Source: Novosphingobium sp.
Lineage (GTDB): Bacteria > Pseudomonadota > Alphaproteobacteria > Sphingomonadales > Sphingomonadaceae
Direction of reading: 5' to 3'
DNA length: 48,024 nucleotides
Assembly (NCBI RefSeq): GCF_020852455.1
Contig: NZ_JADZAT010000030.1
Span: 1-48,024, forward strand
The translations under genes were made by a program, and so were the position numbers. The notes beneath the pieces were generated by a model. It ran no database searches. It was not told the DNA's origin and saw nothing but the letters and a program-made list of their open reading frames with translations. The first letter of the stretch is position 1; each line of letters begins with the position of its first letter. This document shows positions 40,538 through 48,024 of the stretch, in pieces.

Positions 40538-41071
40538 ATGGTCTCGATCACCCCGGCCAGCCTTGCCGATGCCGCCGAAGTGGCGGAAATCTATGCCCAT
40601 CATGTGCTGCATGGCACTGCCAGCTATGAAACCGTGCCGCCCGATCCCGCCGAAATGGCCGCGCGCATGACCAAGGTGCTGAAGCCCGGCTGGCCCTGGC
40701 TGGTGGCGCGCGACGCTGCGGGGAGGATGCTGGGCTATGCCTATGCCAGCCAGTTCCGCGACCGCGCGGCCTATCGCTATGCCTGCGAGGATTCGATCTA
40801 CATCCGCCACGATTGCCGCGGCCAGGGGCTGGGCAAGGCGCTGCTCGGCGCATTGCTCGGCGCCTGCGAAGCCTATGGCTTTCGCCAGATGATCGCGGTG
40901 ATCGGCGGAGCTGAACCCGCCAGCATCGCGCTGCATGCCGCGCTGGGTTTCAGCCATGCCGGAACCATGCGCGGCATCGGCCGCAAGCAGGGGCGCTGGC
41001 TCGACACCACCTACATGCAACGCCCGCTGGGCGAGGGCGACACGACACCGCCCGGGGAGGAACCGCAATGA
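40538..41071 (+). CDS. GNAT-family acetyltransferase, phosphinothricin N-acetyltransferase-like
   Basis: A 177-residue enzyme of the PAT group, which acetylates phosphinothricin, methionine sulfoximine or similar amino acids. IYAHHVLHGTASYE, YASQFRDRAAYRYACEDSIYI, and GQGLGKALLGALL are conserved, and the ending MIAVIGGAEPASIALHAALG and WLDTTYMQR is diagnostic. MRQGARMV six codons upstream is an alternative start. It diverges from the CrtI-like gene and overlaps the DUF2585 gene by ATGA. Confidence 0.9.
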   Translation: MVSITPASLADAAEVAEIYAHHVLHGTASYETVPPDPAEMAARMTKVLKPGWPWLVARDAAGRMLGYAYASQFRDRAAYRYACEDSIYIRHDCRGQGLGKALLGALLGACEAYGFRQMIAVIGGAEPASIALHAALGFSHAGTMRGIGRKQGRWLDTTYMQRPLGEGDTTPPGEEPQ

Positions 41072-41655
41072 CCAGCCTGCTACCCGATCGCCGGGGTGTG
41101 ATCCTGTCCCTGGCGATGGCCGCCGCGATCGCTGGGATCCTGCTCGGCATGGGCCGGGTGCCGATCTGCGAATGCGGCACGATCAAGCTGTGGCACGGGG
41201 TGGTCCAGTCGAGCGAGAACAGCCAGCACATCGCCGACTGGTACAGCTTCAGTCACGTGATCCATGGGCTGCTGTTCTATTTCTTCGCGCACCTGCTGTG
41301 GCGCAGGTGGAAATTGCTGGGCGGCAAGCCGGCAATCTGGGCCTTGCCGATCGCGGTGGCGTTCGAGGGTTTCTGGGAGTTGCTTGAAAACTCGCCGCTG
41401 ATCATCGATCGCTACCGCGCGGTGACAGTGAGCTTCGGTTACAGCGGCGACAGCGTGCTCAATTCCTTGTCCGACCTGGGCTTCATGGCGCTCGGTTTCT
41501 GGATCGCCAGCCGGCTGCCGTGGAAGGCCAGCTTGGCCATGGCCATCGTGTTCGAACTGTTCACCCTGTTCATGATCCGCGACAACCTGACGCTCAACGT
41601 GCTGATGCTGGTCTGGCCGCTCGATGCGGTGCGGACCTGGCAGGGAGCAATCTAG
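41068..41655 (+). CDS. UPF0314/DUF2585 membrane protein
   Basis: A 195-residue membrane protein with helices at about residues 10-27, 64-79, 90-106 and 130-150. VPICECGTIKLWHGVVQSSENSQHIADWYSFSHVIHG and GYSGDSVLNSLSDLGFMALGFW are strongly conserved in this alphaproteobacterial family of unknown function. It is co-translated with the acetyltransferase through ATGA. A small AGGG...CCCT hairpin follows the stop and is too weak to call. Confidence 0.92.
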   Translation: MTSLLPDRRGVILSLAMAAAIAGILLGMGRVPICECGTIKLWHGVVQSSENSQHIADWYSFSHVIHGLLFYFFAHLLWRRWKLLGGKPAIWALPIAVAFEGFWELLENSPLIIDRYRAVTVSFGYSGDSVLNSLSDLGFMALGFWIASRLPWKASLAMAIVFELFTLFMIRDNLTLNVLMLVWPLDAVRTWQGAI

Positions 41656-41683
41656 GGCGTTCACCCTAAAAACGTGCTTGCCC

Positions 41684-41697
41684 TTGATCCCGGTCAA
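41684..41697. promoter_or_regulatory. FNR/FixK-like dyad upstream of the monooxygenase
   Basis: TTGATcccgGTCAA agrees at 9 of 10 defined positions with the TTGAT-N4-ATCAA FNR-type box. It lies 73 bases before the monooxygenase start. An oxygen-responsive regulator for an oxygen-consuming enzyme would be sensible, but such a match is also expected by chance in a GC-rich genome. Confidence 0.3.
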
Positions 41698-41770
41698 TGC
41701 TCGAATTGCGTAGCGAGTCGAAACCCGTCGCAATGGCGCTCTGTCGCCGGCAGCAAAATGGAGGATGAGG

Positions 41771-43303
41771 ATGGCAACTGCAGCAGTGGCAGCGAAGGAT
41801 GATGCGACCCACGTCGATGTGCTGATCGTCGGCGCAGGCATTTCGGGGATCGGCTCGGCCTATCACCTGCAGGAACAGTGCCCGGGCAAGAGCTACGTGG
41901 TGCTTGAGCGGATGGATACTTTCGGCGGCACCTGGGAAACCCACAAGTATCCCGGCGTGCGTTCGGACAGCGATCTCTACACCTTCGGTTACCGCTTCAA
42001 GCCCTGGGTCGGCACGCCGATTGCCTCGGCCCAGGCGATTCTCGACTATATGGGCGAGGTGATCGACGAGAACGGAATCGCTCCGCACATCCGCTATGGC
42101 CACACCATCACCAGGGCCGCGTGGGACAGCGCGGCCAACCTCTGGACGGTCGAAGCCACCCGCAAGAGCGACGGTGCCAGCGTAACCTTCACCGCCAACT
42201 TCCTGTGGATGTGCCAGGGCTATTACGATCATGAAAAGCCCTACACTCCCGACTGGCCGGGGATGGACCAGTACAAGGGCCAGTTCATCCACGCCCAGCT
42301 GTGGGATCCCAAGATCGACTACACCGGCAAGCGGATCCTGGTTATCGGATCGGGCGCCACCGCCGCGACGGTGATCCCGGCCTTTGCCGAAAAGGCCGCG
42401 CATGTGACCATGCTGCAGCGTTCGCCGACCTATTTCTACTGCTCGGAAAACCGCAACGAGCTGGCCGACAAGCTGCGCGCCGGCGGGATTGACGAGCCGA
42501 CCATCCACCGCGTGGTCCGCGCCCAGATCATGCATGATCAGGACGTCATGACCAAGCGCTGCATCGAAGAACCCGACACCGTGTTCGAAGAGCTCAAGAT
42601 GCTGGTCCGCGCCTTCACCGGCAAGGAGGACTTCCCCTTCGAACCGCACTTCACCCCGAAGTATCGCCCCTGGCAGCAGCGGCTGGCCTTCTGCCCCGAA
42701 GGGGACATCTTCAGGGGTGTGGTCGAAGGCAAGGTCTCGGCGGTTACGGACGAGCTGGAAACCTTCACCGAAAAGGGTGTGCGGACCAAGGGCGGGACCG
42801 AGATCGAGGCCGACATCATTGTCGCCGCGACCGGCTTCAACCTGCTGATGATGGGCGGCATCCCGTTCTATGTCGATGGCCAGGAAGTCGATTGGCACGA
42901 CACTGTGAACTACCGCGGGATGATGTTCACCGGCGTGCCTAACATGGTCTGGGTGATGGGCTATTTCCGCGCCAGCTGGACACTGCGGGTCGACATGCTG
43001 GGTGATTTCGTCTGCAACCTGCTCAACCACATGGACAAGAAGCACGCCAAGCGGGTCGAGGTTGCGCTGCGCGATGAAGATCAGGGCATGGCGCTGTCCG
43101 ACTGGATCGAAAGCGAGAACTTCAACCCCGGTTACCTGATGCGGGGGCTCAAGAAGATGCCCAAGCGCGGCGACAAGCCCGAATGGCGCCACAACCAGGA
43201 CTATTGGGCCGAACGCGACGAGATCCCCAACACCGATCTGGAGGGCAGCGAATTCCTCTATGACGGCGTGCGCGCCGGCAAGAAGGTGGCCGAGCCGGCC
43301 TGA
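41771..43303 (+). CDS. Flavin-containing monooxygenase, Baeyer-Villiger type (EthA-like)
   Basis: A 510-residue NADPH- and FAD-dependent enzyme expected to insert oxygen next to a ketone, giving an ester or lactone. The FAD motif GAGISG is at residues 21-26. The BVMO fingerprint has the form Y-KGQFIHAQLWD, with Tyr168, Gly170, His174 and Trp178-Asp179; standard enzymes have Phe at 168 and Pro at 179. The NADPH motif GSGATAATVIP follows at once. The downstream pattern FNLLMMGGIPFYVDGQEV resembles EthA-like BVMOs. The second ATG (GGAGG spaced six bases) is used; the first is two codons earlier. It opens the metabolic gene run that extends to 46780. Confidence 0.9.
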   Translation: MATAAVAAKDDATHVDVLIVGAGISGIGSAYHLQEQCPGKSYVVLERMDTFGGTWETHKYPGVRSDSDLYTFGYRFKPWVGTPIASAQAILDYMGEVIDENGIAPHIRYGHTITRAAWDSAANLWTVEATRKSDGASVTFTANFLWMCQGYYDHEKPYTPDWPGMDQYKGQFIHAQLWDPKIDYTGKRILVIGSGATAATVIPAFAEKAAHVTMLQRSPTYFYCSENRNELADKLRAGGIDEPTIHRVVRAQIMHDQDVMTKRCIEEPDTVFEELKMLVRAFTGKEDFPFEPHFTPKYRPWQQRLAFCPEGDIFRGVVEGKVSAVTDELETFTEKGVRTKGGTEIEADIIVAATGFNLLMMGGIPFYVDGQEVDWHDTVNYRGMMFTGVPNMVWVMGYFRASWTLRVDMLGDFVCNLLNHMDKKHAKRVEVALRDEDQGMALSDWIESENFNPGYLMRGLKKMPKRGDKPEWRHNQDYWAERDEIPNTDLEGSEFLYDGVRAGKKVAEPA

Positions 43304-43376
43304 CAGAAATTCCAGTGCGATCAAGGCGGCGGCGCTGGATTGCCAGCGTCGCCGTTTTGCCGTTAAGTGCGTTGCA

Positions 43377-43823
43377 ATGAGCAACGCATCAATCTGGTGG
43401 GGCGGCACGCGCCCGCCTTTGGCACCGATGACCGGGCTGGGCGAAGGCGCCCTGCCGGGGCATCTCGGCATCGAATTCGTCGACTGCGGCGATGACTGGA
43501 TCCGTGCGCGGATGCCGGTCGATCATCGCACCCAGCAGCCGTTCAAGCGGCTACACGGCGGGGCCTCGGTGGCCCTGGCCGAGACGATCGCCTCGGTCGC
43601 AGCCAGCTATTGCGTTGACCGGGAGAGATTTGCCGCGGTCGGCATGGAGATCAACGCCAACCACATTCGTCCGGCCTATTCGGGCTGGGTCTATGCCACC
43701 GCGCGGCCCGAGTCGCTTGGTCGCACTACGCAGGTCTGGACGATCAGGATCGAAGACGAGGCTGGCAAGCTGGTCTGCCTTTCACGCATGACCGCCGCTG
43801 TCATTACGCTGGATCGCAAGTGA
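43377..43823 (+). CDS. Hotdog-fold thioesterase (PaaI/EntH-like)
   Basis: A 148-residue acyl-CoA or aryl-CoA thioesterase. LGIEFVDCGDDWIRARMPVDHRTQQPFKRLHGGASVALAET is the typical entry, with HGG as in the PaaI/YbdB hotdog group. The conserved catalytic glutamate is in the following helix (AET). MEINANHIRP closes the site. The start is MSNASIWWGG, just before the fold; a longer frame runs into the monooxygenase. It overlaps the next gene by four bases (GTGA), and 73 bases separate it from the monooxygenase. Confidence 0.88.
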   Translation: MSNASIWWGGTRPPLAPMTGLGEGALPGHLGIEFVDCGDDWIRARMPVDHRTQQPFKRLHGGASVALAETIASVAASYCVDRERFAAVGMEINANHIRPAYSGWVYATARPESLGRTTQVWTIRIEDEAGKLVCLSRMTAAVITLDRK

Positions 43824-44542
43824 CCGCCCCCAGCCAGTCGGTCGCCGTCTTGGGCGCGGGCGACTTTATCGGGGCAGCGATCGTCCGCAAGTTCGCTGCT
43901 GAAGGGTTCCATGTCCACGCCGGGCGCCGGAATGGCGACAAGCTGGCGCCCCTGCTGGGCGGCAATGTCACCGGGCGCAGCCTTGATGCGCGTGAGAGCG
44001 AGGATGTGGCTGCCTTCCTGGCCGAGGCTGAGGCTATCGCTCCGCTGGCCTTGGTGGTGTTCAACGTCGGCGCCAATGTCCAGTTCCCGCTGCTGGAAAC
44101 CACCGACCGGGTGTTTCGCAAGGTCTGGGAAATGGCCTGCTTTGCCGGCTTCACCACCTTGCGCGAAGCGGCCCGGCTGATGCTGCCGCGCGGCGCGGGC
44201 AAGGTGTTCGTGACCGGCGCCACGGCGGGCCTGCGCGGCAATCCGGGCTATGCCGCCTTTGCCGCCGCCAAGGCCGGGCTGCGGCTGACCGCCGAAAGCG
44301 CCGCGCGCGAACTGTGGCCGCAGGGGATCCATGTTGCCCACCTGGTGATCGATGCCGGGGTCGATACCGCATGGGTCCGCCAGCGCGTGACCGAACGGAT
44401 CGGGGCCGAGGCCCTGGCCGCGCAGCCCGACCTGCTGATGCCGCCCGAAGCGGTGGCCGAAGCCTATTGGACGCTCTACAACCAGCCGAAAAGCGCCTGG
44501 ACTTTCGAGCAGGTGATCCGGCCCTATGGGGAGACCTGGTGA
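43820..44542 (+). CDS. SDR-family protein with altered active site
   Basis: A 240-residue Rossmann-fold protein of short-chain dehydrogenase type. The cofactor site reads LGAGDFIGAAI at residues 11-20 in place of TGxxxGIG. The expected catalytic tetrad differs: Lys151 is present, but the position four residues before it is Phe147, in NPGYAAFAAAK, so the usual Tyr is missing (Tyr144 is three residues away). Serine is replaced by Thr in VTGATAG. The start is GTG in the GTGA overlap with the thioesterase stop. It may be a reductase using another acid or a non-catalytic cofactor-binding protein. Confidence 0.82.
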   Translation: MTAPSQSVAVLGAGDFIGAAIVRKFAAEGFHVHAGRRNGDKLAPLLGGNVTGRSLDARESEDVAAFLAEAEAIAPLALVVFNVGANVQFPLLETTDRVFRKVWEMACFAGFTTLREAARLMLPRGAGKVFVTGATAGLRGNPGYAAFAAAKAGLRLTAESAARELWPQGIHVAHLVIDAGVDTAWVRQRVTERIGAEALAAQPDLLMPPEAVAEAYWTLYNQPKSAWTFEQVIRPYGETW

Positions 44543-45144
44543 TGACCCGCGAGATCGAGTTTCTGTACGATTTCGGCAGCCCCAACGCCTATTTCGTCCA
44601 CCGCGCCCTGCCGGCGATCGTGGCCGGGGGAAGGGTTGCGTTCCGCTATGTCCCGGTGCTGCTGGGCGGGATCTTCAAGGCCATCGGCAACCAGAGCCCG
44701 ATGCAGACCTATGGCCACATTGCAGCCAAGCGCGATTATGATTTCCTGGAAATGCGGCGGTTCATGGACCGGCACGGCATTGACCGCTTCCGGATGAATC
44801 CGAATTTCCCGGTCAACACCTTGCTGATGATGCGCGGCGCGGTGGCGGCAGAACAGCTGGGCTGCGCGGCCGACTATATCGAGACGATGATGATCGCGAT
44901 GTGGGAAGACGGCTTCAACATGGCCGACCCTGCGGTTTGGGCAGGTGTGCTGGAGATCAACAAATTGCCCTGGCAGGAATTGTCGGCAGCGGTCACGCGC
45001 GATGAGGTCAAGGCCGCGCTGGTCGCCAATACCGAGGCCGCCGTTAAGCGCGGCGTCTTCGGCATCCCAACCTTCTTCCTGGGTGATGAAATGTGGTTCG
45101 GCAAGGACCGCCTGCGCGACGTGGTCGAGGCCGCCAGCGTCTAG
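44542..45144 (+). CDS. DsbA-family protein, 2-hydroxychromene-2-carboxylate isomerase-like
   Basis: A 200-residue protein of the DsbA/kappa-GST fold. It starts IEFLYDFGSPNAYFVHRALP and contains VPVLLGGIFKAIGNQSP, matching 2-hydroxychromene-2-carboxylate isomerases in which a Ser replaces the DsbA cysteine. NFPVNTLLMMRGA and RGVFGIPTFFLGDEMWFGKDRL finish the fold with the usual cis-proline in GIPTFF. These enzymes use glutathione as cofactor in aromatic degradation. The first bases share ATG and TGA with the SDR stop (TGATG). The substrate cannot be assigned. Confidence 0.9.
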   Translation: MTREIEFLYDFGSPNAYFVHRALPAIVAGGRVAFRYVPVLLGGIFKAIGNQSPMQTYGHIAAKRDYDFLEMRRFMDRHGIDRFRMNPNFPVNTLLMMRGAVAAEQLGCAADYIETMMIAMWEDGFNMADPAVWAGVLEINKLPWQELSAAVTRDEVKAALVANTEAAVKRGVFGIPTFFLGDEMWFGKDRLRDVVEAASV

Positions 45145-45218
45145 ACAACCCGCGATCGGCAAGGCATCGTGCGATTTAATCGCGCGATTGAATTTGCCGC
45201 GCCAACGGAGTTTGGACT

Positions 45219-46007
45219 ATGAGCGACTATCCCCTGCCTTACAATTCCAGCGAACTCACCGGCCGGGTCGCGCTGGTCACCGGTGCCTCATCGGGGCTGG
45301 GTGCGCGCTTTGCCGAAGTGCTGGCTGGCCAGGGCGCTGCGGTAGTGCTCGCCGCGCGGCGGCTCGACCGGCTTGAGGCTTTGGCCGAGAAGATCCGCTC
45401 GAACGGCGGCCGCGCCCTGGCGGTGCAGATGGACGCCACCCAGGCTGACAGCCTGATGGCCGCGGTGACCAAGGGCGAGGAGGCCTTCGGCACGATCGAC
45501 ATTCTGGTCAACAATGCCGGGATGCCCGATGCCCAGCGCGCCCACAAGATGAGTGTGGAGCTGATCGACCAGGTGCTGGGCGTCAACCTGCGCGGCCCGT
45601 GGATCCTCGCCTGCGAGGTTGCCCGGCGGCTGATCGCGGCGGGTAAGCCGGGGCGGATCGTCAACATCAGCTCGGTCGCGCATTTCCGCTACGATGGCGG
45701 CGGCGCCGCGCTCTATGCGGTGACCAAGACCGCGATCGCCCGGATGACCGAGGCGCTGTCGGTCGAATGGGCGCATTACGGGATCAACGTCAATGCGATC
45801 GCACCGGGCATGTTCGTCTCCGAAATGACCGACGGGATGTTCGAACGGATGGGCGGCAACCCCGCCCAGCACCTGCCGAGGAAGCGCGTGCCGGTGCCCG
45901 AACAGATGGATTCGACGCTGCTCTACCTCGTCGCCCCGGCCAGCGAATGCGTGACCGGCGCAACGATCCGGATCGACGATGGCCAGAGCGCACGGGTGCG
46001 GATGTGA
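45219..46007 (+). CDS. Classical short-chain dehydrogenase/reductase
   Basis: A 262-residue NAD(P)-dependent oxidoreductase with intact motifs: TGASSGLG at residues 21-28, NNAG, Ser151/152 in NISSVA, Tyr166 and Lys170 (YAVTK), and VNAIAPGMF. The lack of an acidic residue after the second strand and presence of Arg in AARRLDR suggest NADPH. The GTG start of the crotonase gene lies inside its stop (GTGA), so the two are coupled. Likely substrate is an alcohol, hydroxyacyl-CoA or steroid-like ketone. Confidence 0.92.
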   Translation: MSDYPLPYNSSELTGRVALVTGASSGLGARFAEVLAGQGAAVVLAARRLDRLEALAEKIRSNGGRALAVQMDATQADSLMAAVTKGEEAFGTIDILVNNAGMPDAQRAHKMSVELIDQVLGVNLRGPWILACEVARRLIAAGKPGRIVNISSVAHFRYDGGGAALYAVTKTAIARMTEALSVEWAHYGINVNAIAPGMFVSEMTDGMFERMGGNPAQHLPRKRVPVPEQMDSTLLYLVAPASECVTGATIRIDDGQSARVRM

Positions 46008-46780
46008 GCCTGGTCACGGTCGAACGCGACGGAGCTGTGGCGGTCGTCACGCTCAACCGGCCCGAGGCGATGAACGCGCTGTCGGGCGCGCTGCGCGCCG
46101 AACTGGCGCAGGCCATGGTCGCGCTCGATCAGGATGATGGCATCTGCGCAGTGGTGCTGACCGGTGCGGGCACCCGCGCCTTTACCGCCGGGCTCGATCT
46201 CAAGGAACTGGGCCAGCAGGGCCTGGGCGCCGCCAATGCCGAAGAACCGGCGACCAATCCGGTCAAGGCGATCGAGCAGTGCCGCAAGCCGGTGGTGGGC
46301 GCGATCAACGGCGTCGCGATCACCGGTGGGTTCGAGGTCGCACTCGCCTGCGACGTGCTGATTGCCAGCGAGAACGCGCGCTTTGCCGATACCCATGCCC
46401 GGGTCGGGATTCTGCCCGGCTGGGGGCTCAGTCAGAAGCTCAGCCGGATGATCGGGATCAGCCGTGCCAAGGAGCTGTCGTTCACCGGCAACTTCCTCGA
46501 TGCGCAGACCGCCTGCCAGTGGGGGCTGGTCAACCGGGTGGTGCCGGCGGACGAACTGCTTACTGCCGCCACGGCACTGGCGCATGACATGGCCGGAATC
46601 GATCCGGCCATGCTCCAGGCCTACAAGGCGCTGATCGACGAGGGCTATGCCCAGACCTTCGGTGCCGCGCTGGAAACCGAACACCGGGTCAGCTCGGCGC
46701 GCAATGCGCAGGTCTCGGGCGGCGAGGTCGAGGACCGCCGCCGCGCGGTGATGGAACGCGGGCGGACCCAGACTGGCTGA
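46004..46780 (+). CDS. Enoyl-CoA hydratase/isomerase-family protein
   Basis: A 258-residue crotonase-fold protein. LTGAGTRAFTAGLDL and NGVAITGGFEVALACDVLIA form the CoA-binding oxyanion hole. Aligned by eye with mammalian hydratase, the Glu144 position is conserved (GGFE) but the Glu164 position appears to be His (FADTHARVGI). It might be a hydratase, isomerase or hydrolase. The start is GTG within the stop of the SDR gene; a longer frame is a shadow of that gene. It is the last gene of the plus-strand module. Confidence 0.87.
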   Translation: MSLVTVERDGAVAVVTLNRPEAMNALSGALRAELAQAMVALDQDDGICAVVLTGAGTRAFTAGLDLKELGQQGLGAANAEEPATNPVKAIEQCRKPVVGAINGVAITGGFEVALACDVLIASENARFADTHARVGILPGWGLSQKLSRMIGISRAKELSFTGNFLDAQTACQWGLVNRVVPADELLTAATALAHDMAGIDPAMLQAYKALIDEGYAQTFGAALETEHRVSSARNAQVSGGEVEDRRRAVMERGRTQTG

Positions 46781-46818
46781 TTGGACTGTAACTTTTGCTG
46801 CAGGGCAGGGACTTTAGG

Positions 46819-46993
46819 GTTCACGCAGAGGCCGCGGAGAAGAAAGGGGAGGCGCAGAGGAGAAGCGCAACGCGCCGCAGGCGCGCCTGATCTTGATCTT
46901 CCGTTTGGCCGAACCCTTGAGATAGAAAGCGGCTGCGCCGCGAGCACAACATCTCTGCGTCTCCGCTTTCTTCTCTGCGCTCTCTGCGCGAAC
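46819..46993. repeat. Long imperfect inverted repeat with GCAGAG motifs
   Basis: Two 41-base arms (46819-46859 and 46953-46993) are complementary at 35 positions and are rich in CGCAGAG and GGAGAAGAAAG. The 93-base middle has a further GC-rich stem (GCGCGCC near 46880). The arms begin GTTCACGCAGAG on one side and GTTCGCGCAGAG on the other strand. This resembles dispersed CGCAGAG-type repeats seen in many bacterial genomes. It fills the gap between two convergent crotonase genes and no coding frame is convincing. Confidence 0.75.
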
Positions 46994-47021
46994 TATTCAG
47001 ACCGAGCAGCCAAAGCCGCCA

Positions 47022-47819
47022 CTAGCGATCCTGCCAATTCGGCGGGCGCTTTTCGAAGAAGGCAGCCTTGGCCTCGGCGAAATCGCCGGCCTGGCCCAGC
47101 ATCACCTGCTGCCGGTCTTCCAGTGCAAAGGCGTGCTCCATGCTTGCCGCATCGATGTTGAGGTTGAGCGCATCCTTGGTCAGCCTGAGCCCCATCGGGC
47201 TGGTCAGCAGCATTTCCTCAGCCAGCGCCAGCGCCTTGTCCAGCAGGGCGTCATGCGGAACGATCTCGCTGATCAGACCGCAGGCCAGGGCCTTTTCGGC
47301 GCTCATGAACTTGCCGGTCAGCAGGTACTCGCTGGCCACCGACGATCCGACCAGCCGCGGCAGGAAATAGCTCGCGCCCATGTCGCAGCCGCCCAGGCCG
47401 ATCTTGATATAGGCGGCGTTCATCCGAAGGTCCGGCGCGCCATAGCGCACGTCGCTGGCCAGCAGCAGCGAGAAACCGCCACCGCAGGCCGGCCCCTGGG
47501 CTGCCACGATAACCGGCTGCGGGCACTTGCGCATCGCCTGCATCACCGCCGCGATCATCCGCTGGGTGCGCCAGCTCTGGCGGATCGGGCCGGCATCGGG
47601 ATCGGGTGCCCACCCGGTCAGGTCAAGCCCGGCGCAAAACGCCCGCCCCTCGGCGCGCAGCACCACCACCCGTACGCTCTGCCGATCGCGCAGGCCGGTG
47701 AAATAGTCGAGCAGTGCGGCGATCAGCGGCTCGTTCATGGTGTTCAGCCGGTCAGGCCGGTTGAGGCTCACCACCTCGATGCCCCCGCGCGCTTCAATCG
47801 TAATCGGCTGTTCGCTCAT
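47022..47819 (-). CDS. Enoyl-CoA hydratase/isomerase-family protein, atypical catalytic positions
   Basis: A 265-residue crotonase-fold protein. LRAEGRAFCAGLDLTGW and QGPACGGGFSLLLASDVR provide the oxyanion hole. By eye, neither catalytic glutamate of classical hydratases is present (Ser at the first position, Tyr at the second), while IGLGGCDMGASYFLPRLVG has an Asp that may serve instead. The chosen ATG gives MSEQPITIEARGG and follows AAGGAGAGGG; an upstream in-frame extension is unlikely. It converges with the plus-strand crotonase gene. The product's reaction is not assignable. Confidence 0.85.
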   Translation of the reverse strand: MSEQPITIEARGGIEVVSLNRPDRLNTMNEPLIAALLDYFTGLRDRQSVRVVVLRAEGRAFCAGLDLTGWAPDPDAGPIRQSWRTQRMIAAVMQAMRKCPQPVIVAAQGPACGGGFSLLLASDVRYGAPDLRMNAAYIKIGLGGCDMGASYFLPRLVGSSVASEYLLTGKFMSAEKALACGLISEIVPHDALLDKALALAEEMLLTSPMGLRLTKDALNLNIDAASMEHAFALEDRQQVMLGQAGDFAEAKAAFFEKRPPNWQDR

Positions 47820-47970
47820 CCTGCCCTCTCCTTGCGGACTCGTGTTGACCGCCAAGCGCGCCCGTGGCAAGGATCCATCCCCCGGGCGGGTGTAGCTTGA
47901 CGTGCTCCCCTGATTGTTACCATTCAGAGGGAGAGTCTGGCTCTTTCATGATGGTTGTTTGATGGGATGG

Positions 47971-48004
47971 CAACGTGTCTGGGGGCATGCCCCCAGACAC
48001 GTTG
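47971..48004. repeat. 34-base perfect palindrome near the window end
   Basis: CAACGTGTCTGGGGGCA is followed directly by its exact complement, with no spacer, in the 205-base gap upstream of the minus-strand crotonase gene. The rest of the gap (47820-47970) shows no gene or clear promoter. The palindrome is too long and GC-rich for a normal operator and may be an element end, a cruciform or a bidirectional terminator lacking a T-tract. Confidence 0.8.
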
Positions 48005-48024
48005 GCCGGCGATCTCGGCGGGGG

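Noticed and set aside
41654..41667. Small AGGG...CCCT hairpin after the DUF2585 gene
   Set aside because: The stem has only four base pairs and few Ts follow, so it is too weak for a terminator call.

Overview
The window looks like a chromosomal segment of an alphaproteobacterium of the sphingomonad group (Sphingomonadales; Novosphingobium-, Sphingobium- or Erythrobacter-like). The basis is high GC, long antisense open frames typical of GC-rich coding DNA, two TonB-dependent receptors of sphingomonad type, monofunctional prephenate dehydratase with the alphaproteobacterial ESY variant of the ACT motif, a UPF0314/DUF2585 protein and a CrtI-type carotenoid desaturase. Genus is inference; no rRNA or tRNA gene is present.

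Layout. 1-3270: 3' part of rpoC and its terminator. 3302-12149: a conserved hypothetical protein, then a thioester-containing alpha-2-macroglobulin translationally coupled to penicillin-binding protein 1C. 12162-16180: a lipoprotein diverging from a LuxR-type regulator, followed by two paralogous secreted proteins with ricin-B-like and PAN/Apple-like regions and a terminator. Two similar CTAC-N8-GTAG sites lie before the regulator and before the lectin-like pair. 16309-18772: two L,D-transpeptidases of different families, convergent, one coupled to a small membrane protein. 18838-22213: acetyltransferase, EamA transporter, retropepsin-like protease, a 272-bp MITE-like element and ispG, whose stop codon lies in the element's terminal repeat. 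22296-24786: TonB-dependent copper receptor and a DUF2946-like protein. 24839-32194 (minus strand): DUF4129, DUF4350, MoxR, DUF58, SpoIIM-like and RDD genes, then two acetyltransferases, mostly joined by 4- to 8-base overlaps. 32255-38199: pheA, acetyltransferase, gamma-glutamyltransferase and a large TonB-dependent receptor. 38363-41655: LOG-family phosphoribohydrolase coupled to CrtI-like desaturase, diverging from a phosphinothricin-type acetyltransferase and DUF2585 protein. 41771-47819: Baeyer-Villiger-type monooxygenase, hotdog thioesterase, two SDRs, DsbA-like isomerase and two crotonase-fold proteins, which resembles a catabolic module for a ketone-bearing or CoA-activated substrate. 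The end carries a long inverted repeat and a 34-nt perfect palindrome.

Themes. Much of the first 19 kb concerns the cell envelope: PBP1C, alpha-2-macroglobulin, two L,D-transpeptidases, secreted lectin-like proteins and a lipoprotein. The least explained part is the LuxR-type regulator with its paired dyad sites and the secreted protein pair (12.7-16.1 kb). All functional names come from motif recognition by eye, without database searches.
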